A stretch of DNA of 64,000 nucleotides from Streptomyces sp. MspMP-M5 (GTDB taxonomy: Bacteria > Actinomycetota > Actinomycetes > Streptomycetales > Streptomycetaceae), in NCBI RefSeq assembly GCF_000373585.1, contig NZ_KB891899.1, positions 1-64,000 on the forward strand. The letters run 5' to 3'. The position numbers and the translations under genes were made by a program. Below are positions 60,985 to 64,000 of this stretch, one piece after another (within the stretch, counting starts at the first letter, position 1; every line of letters begins with the position of its first letter). The notes below the pieces were generated by a model, which did not search any database, had not been told where the DNA came from, and worked only from the letters and a program-made list of their open reading frames with translations.

Positions 60985-61712
60985 GCCGCCGACCGGACGT
61001 CCCGCGTATCTACTTCTCTTTCCGCTCGCCGTTCAGCTGGCTCGCGCTGCACCAACTGCGCAGCCAGGAACCGGACATCCTGCGGCGCGCCGAGATGATT
61101 CCGTACTGGGACCCGGACAGCCGCACCGAGCGGGCCCTGAAGGAGCGCGGCGCCGCGGTGCACTACGTCCAGATGAGCAAGGCCAAGCATCTCTACGTGC
61201 TCTACGACACCCGCCGTCTCACGCAGCGGTTCGGCCTGCCCATGGCCTGGCCGGTGGACCGCGACCCGTGGTGGGAAGTCCCGCACCTGGCCTGGCTGCG
61301 GGCCCGCCGCGAAGGTGTCGCCGAGCGGTTCTACGACGCCGTGACCCGCGCCCGCTGGGAGCAGGGGCTGGACATCTGCGACCCGGATACCCTCGCCGGG
61401 CTCACTGTGGAATGTGGGCTAAGCGCCGGTCAGCTGACTTCGGCGGCCAATGACCCCGAGCTGCGCGAGGAGGGCGTGGACTGCCTGGAACGCGCCTATC
61501 ACGACGACGTGTTCGGCATCCCGTACTTCCGGGCCGGCCGCGACCGTTTCTGGGGACTGGACCGCACCGAGGAGTTCCTCGCCGCCTATCGCGCGGTCCT
61601 CTCCGGCACACCCCCGCCCCGGGAGCCGGCCGGCGCGGTGCCGGAGGTCCCCGGGGCGCTGCGCGAGGCGGTCGGCGCGTACGACACCGACACCGCGGGA
61701 GGCTGCGGATGA
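60981..61712 (+). CDS. DsbA-family 2-hydroxychromene-2-carboxylate isomerase-like protein
   Basis: 243 residues from ATG 60981. Kappa-GST/DsbA fold: PRIYFSFRSPFSWLALHQL (the SPYSxLA-type opening without a CxxC), YDTRRLTQRFGLPMAWPVD and DVFGIPYFRAGRDRFWGLDR (cis-Pro region VFGIPYF). HCCA isomerases use glutathione for cis-trans isomerisation of styryl ketoacids. Similar proteins occur in some polyketide clusters, where double-bond isomerisation before ring closure is a plausible role; actinomycetes lack glutathione, so the thiol cofactor would differ. An in-frame start at 60936 lies within the mini-ORF region and is less likely. Confidence 0.85.
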   Translation: MSRRPDVPRIYFSFRSPFSWLALHQLRSQEPDILRRAEMIPYWDPDSRTERALKERGAAVHYVQMSKAKHLYVLYDTRRLTQRFGLPMAWPVDRDPWWEVPHLAWLRARREGVAERFYDAVTRARWEQGLDICDPDTLAGLTVECGLSAGQLTSAANDPELREEGVDCLERAYHDDVFGIPYFRAGRDRFWGLDRTEEFLAAYRAVLSGTPPPREPAGAVPEVPGALREAVGAYDTDTAGGCG

Positions 61713-62461
61713 CCGCCACGGACCGGACGCCCGAGCAGGAGCGCGTCCTGCGCAAGCGGCGACTCGCCGCGGCCCTGCGCGTCTTCGCCGCGTACGGCTA
61801 CGACGAGGGCGTGGCCGGGCACATCACCGCACGTGACCCGGTGCGTGAGGACCACTTCTGGGTCAATCCGTTCGGCATCCACTTCGCCGACATCCGGGTC
61901 AGCGACCTGTTGCTGGTCGACGCCCGGGGCCGGATTATCGAGGGGGGCGGCGAGCGAGCCCGCGTCAATCCCGCTGCCTTCGCGCTCCACTCCGCAGTCC
62001 ACGACGCGCGTCCGGATGTGGTGGCGGCCGCCCACTCCCACTCCGTGCACGGTCGTGCCTGGTCCACCCTCGGTCGCCCGCTCGACCCGCTGACCCAGGA
62101 CGCCTGTGCGTTCTTCGAGGACCACCAGGTGTACGACGACTACTCCGGCGTCGTTCTCGACCCGGAGGAGGGCAAGCGAATCGCCGCCACGCTCGCCGGA
62201 CATAAGGCTCTGCTGCTGCGCAACCATGGGCTGCTCACCGTGGGCCGCAGCGTGGACGAGGCCGCCTGGTGGTTCATCTCGCTGGAGAGGTGCTGCCAGG
62301 TCCAGTTGATGGCAGAAGCCGCCGGAACACCTCCGGTGCCCATCGACGCGGTCGCCGCCCGCGCCACCCGCGAGCAGATCGGCACCCACGACCTGGGGCG
62401 CTTCAGCTTCCGCCCGCTCTACCAGCACATCGTGCGCCACCAGCCCGACCTCCTGGAGTGA
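61709..62461 (+). CDS. class II aldolase/adducin-family protein
   Basis: 250 residues, ATGA overlap. Zn-binding motif VVAAAHSHSVHGRAWS (H-x-H) and the third His in LLLRNHGLLTVGRSVDEAA; the N-terminal VAGHITARDP...FWVNPFG is typical. Members cleave phosphorylated aldols, but many cluster-borne relatives act as decarboxylases, dehydratases or aldolases on non-sugar substrates. Residues for metal binding are intact, so an enzymatic role is likely. The substrate is unknown. Confidence 0.88.
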   Translation: MTATDRTPEQERVLRKRRLAAALRVFAAYGYDEGVAGHITARDPVREDHFWVNPFGIHFADIRVSDLLLVDARGRIIEGGGERARVNPAAFALHSAVHDARPDVVAAAHSHSVHGRAWSTLGRPLDPLTQDACAFFEDHQVYDDYSGVVLDPEEGKRIAATLAGHKALLLRNHGLLTVGRSVDEAAWWFISLERCCQVQLMAEAAGTPPVPIDAVAARATREQIGTHDLGRFSFRPLYQHIVRHQPDLLE

Positions 62462-62512
62462 GCGCCGCCCGGCCAGCGAACTCAACGACCCCAACGAAGG
62501 AGAGGATCGACC

Positions 62513-64000
62513 GTGGCGGAACTCGTGTCGGCGGCGGCGGAGCGTTCTACCGAGCCGGAGGCCCTGGTGGGCGACGACGGCTCCACCGTCACCTGGGAGC
62601 AGCTCAACTCCCGGGTCAACAAGTGGATCCGGCTGCTGCGCGCCCACGGACTGGTCACCGGTGACCGGCTCTGCCTGATGGGTGGGAACCGGCCGGAGGT
62701 GTTCGAGGTCCTGCTCGCGGGGCTGCACTGCGGTGTCACCATAGTCCCTGTCAACTGGCACCTCACCGCTGCCGAGACCGCCTACCTCCTCCAGGACTCC
62801 GGCGCCAGGGCCCTGCTCGTCGATGCCGAACGGCTGGCCGTCGCAGCGGAAGCGGCCCACGCGGCGGGCGGCCCGCTCGCCCTCAAGGGACTGCTCGGCC
62901 ACCCGGGTGCGTCCGCGCCGTCCGGCACCGGCTTCGTGACCACCGAACGCGTACTGGCCGAGTGCGATCCCGAGGAACCTCCCGGACAATGCTCGGGCTC
63001 CACCCTTCTCTACACTTCCGGCACCAGCGGCAACCCCAAGGGGGTGGTCAACGACCTGTTCATCGCCGGTGCACCGCTCAAACGCGTCACTCGCCTCCTG
63101 GTCTCGCTCCGCGCCGGAATCGGTGTGCCCGACCGCGGCCGGATCCTGCTGACGGGGCCCTGGTACCACTCTGCGCAGATCTTCTTCTCCCTCTTCCCGC
63201 TGCTCGGCGGCTGCACGCTGGTGCTCCACCAGAGCTTCGACGCGGCGCGGGCGCTGCGCGATCTGGACGCGCAGCGGATCACCGAGTGCCACATGGTGCC
63301 GACCCAGTTCATCCGCCTGCTGCGGCTCGACGGCGCAGTGCGCGACTCGTTCCGCGGGCACACCCTGCGGCGGGTCTGGCATGGCGGCGGCCCCTGCCCG
63401 CCGCACGTCAAGCACGCGATGATCGGCTGGTGGGGGAAGGTGTTCACCGAGTACTACGCCGCCACCGAGGGCGGCATCGTCACGCTCATCGACTCCGCGG
63501 AGTGGCTGGCGCACCCGGGTAGCGTCGGCCACCCCCTCGCCCCCACCGAGGTCCTCGTGACCAGCCCGGACGGCACGGAACTCCCCGCCGGGCAGGTCGG
63601 CCGTATCTACCTCAAGCGCCCGCCCGAACGGGACTTCAGCTACCACAACACGCCGGAGAAGACCGCCTCCGCACATCTTGCGCCCGGCGTCTACACCTAC
63701 GGCGACCTCGGCAGGGTGGACGAGGACGGCTATCTCTACCTGGCCGGCCGCTCCAGCGAGACCATCGTCTCCGGCGGCGTCAACATCTACCCGGCGGAGA
63801 TCGAGAACGTGCTGCGGGAACACCCGCACGTGCGGGACGTGGCCGCCACCGGCGTCCCCGACGAGGAGTACGGCCAGCGGGTCCAGGCGCTGGTGCAGTT
63901 GGAGCCGGGGGCGTGCCTCGACAGCCGGCTGACCGCCCAGCTCGACCAGTTCTGCCGGGAACGGCTCGCCGGGTTCAAAGTCCCCCGCTGCTACGCCGCG
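62513..64000 (+). CDS. acyl-CoA ligase / AMP-binding enzyme (cut by window end)
   Basis: 496 residues from GTG 62513 (AAGGAGAGGA upstream), no stop before the window edge. ANL motifs: STLLYTSGTSGNPKGVVND (A3), TEYYAATEGGIVTL (A5), YTYGDLGRVDEDGYLYLAGRSSE (A7) and IVSGGVNIYPAEIENVLREHP (A8). It resembles medium-chain/aryl CoA ligases of the FadD type. Only the last catalytic-lysine segment should be missing. Last visible gene of the PKS operon; it may activate a starter acid or the finished chain. Confidence 0.92.
   Translation, partial: MAELVSAAAERSTEPEALVGDDGSTVTWEQLNSRVNKWIRLLRAHGLVTGDRLCLMGGNRPEVFEVLLAGLHCGVTIVPVNWHLTAAETAYLLQDSGARALLVDAERLAVAAEAAHAAGGPLALKGLLGHPGASAPSGTGFVTTERVLAECDPEEPPGQCSGSTLLYTSGTSGNPKGVVNDLFIAGAPLKRVTRLLVSLRAGIGVPDRGRILLTGPWYHSAQIFFSLFPLLGGCTLVLHQSFDAARALRDLDAQRITECHMVPTQFIRLLRLDGAVRDSFRGHTLRRVWHGGGPCPPHVKHAMIGWWGKVFTEYYAATEGGIVTLIDSAEWLAHPGSVGHPLAPTEVLVTSPDGTELPAGQVGRIYLKRPPERDFSYHNTPEKTASAHLAPGVYTYGDLGRVDEDGYLYLAGRSSETIVSGGVNIYPAEIENVLREHPHVRDVAATGVPDEEYGQRVQALVQLEPGACLDSRLTAQLDQFCRERLAGFKVPRCYAA

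Noticed and set aside
11757..64000. MbtH-like protein, phosphopantetheinyl transferase, salicylate/isochorismate synthase genes
   Set aside because: None found in the window; they may lie outside or elsewhere in the genome.
1..64000. tRNA or rRNA genes
   Set aside because: No cloverleaf or rRNA-like stretch was noticed in the intergenic regions.

Overview
The window is high-GC actinomycete DNA, most likely Streptomyces: strong third-position GC bias, GTG starts, ATGA/GTGA overlaps between operon genes, rare TTA codons, a streptomycete-type IS5 transposase and large natural-product genes. It falls into a defence part (1-11.7 kb) and a long biosynthetic part (11.7-64 kb).

Defence part. A type I-C CRISPR-Cas locus has cas3 on the minus strand and cas5c-cas8c-cas7 on the plus strand, firing from one 157-bp intergenic region. 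Two CRISPR arrays, about 15 and 45 units of roughly 37-nt repeats and 36-nt spacers, run outward from the cas genes. No cas4, cas1 or cas2 is visible. Repeats vary strongly, and near-identical spacers recur within one array and between the two. The outer ends carry an IS5-family transposase (left, running off the window) and an ISL3-type transposase remnant (right). An in-frame start with a good ribosome binding site inside cas8c probably makes the small subunit Cas11c.

First biosynthetic block (11.7-38.3 kb). A TetR regulator, an acyl-adenylating enzyme, a LysR-type regulator with two DNA-binding domains, a flavin (LLM) monooxygenase, an aryl-acid AMP ligase, a ferritin-like di-iron protein, an MFS exporter, a flavin-dependent halogenase and an alpha/beta hydrolase precede two large NRPS genes. 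The NRPS order is ArCP-Cy-A-PCP-Cy-A-PCP, then docking-Cy-A(MT)-PCP-degenerate TE. A saccharopine-dehydrogenase-like reductase, a thiazolinyl-imide reductase and a type II thioesterase follow. This is the logic of pyochelin, yersiniabactin and coelibactin: an aryl cap and three cyclised Cys/Ser/Thr-type residues, one methylated and one reduced. No metal transporter or obvious metal-regulator box is seen.

Middle block (38.3-50.1 kb). Two related O-methyltransferases, a cupin, a FAAL-type ligase with its own carrier protein, a SAM methyltransferase, a P450 and a free-standing condensation-domain protein, then genes that look less pathway-specific (glyoxalase-like, AraC regulator, cation/proton antiporter fused to a YjbR domain).

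Last block (50.3-64 kb). One long plus-strand operon encodes a reducing type II polyketide synthase: thiolase, CoA transferase, ketoreductase, double-hotdog dehydratase, ACP, two active ketosynthases each followed by a degenerate partner, a hydrolase, a hotdog thioesterase, a DsbA-fold isomerase, a class II aldolase-like protein and an AMP ligase cut by the window end. Whether the NRPS and type II PKS blocks build one hybrid molecule or are two adjacent clusters cannot be settled from sequence alone; shared promoter-region motifs and TTA codons hint at common control.
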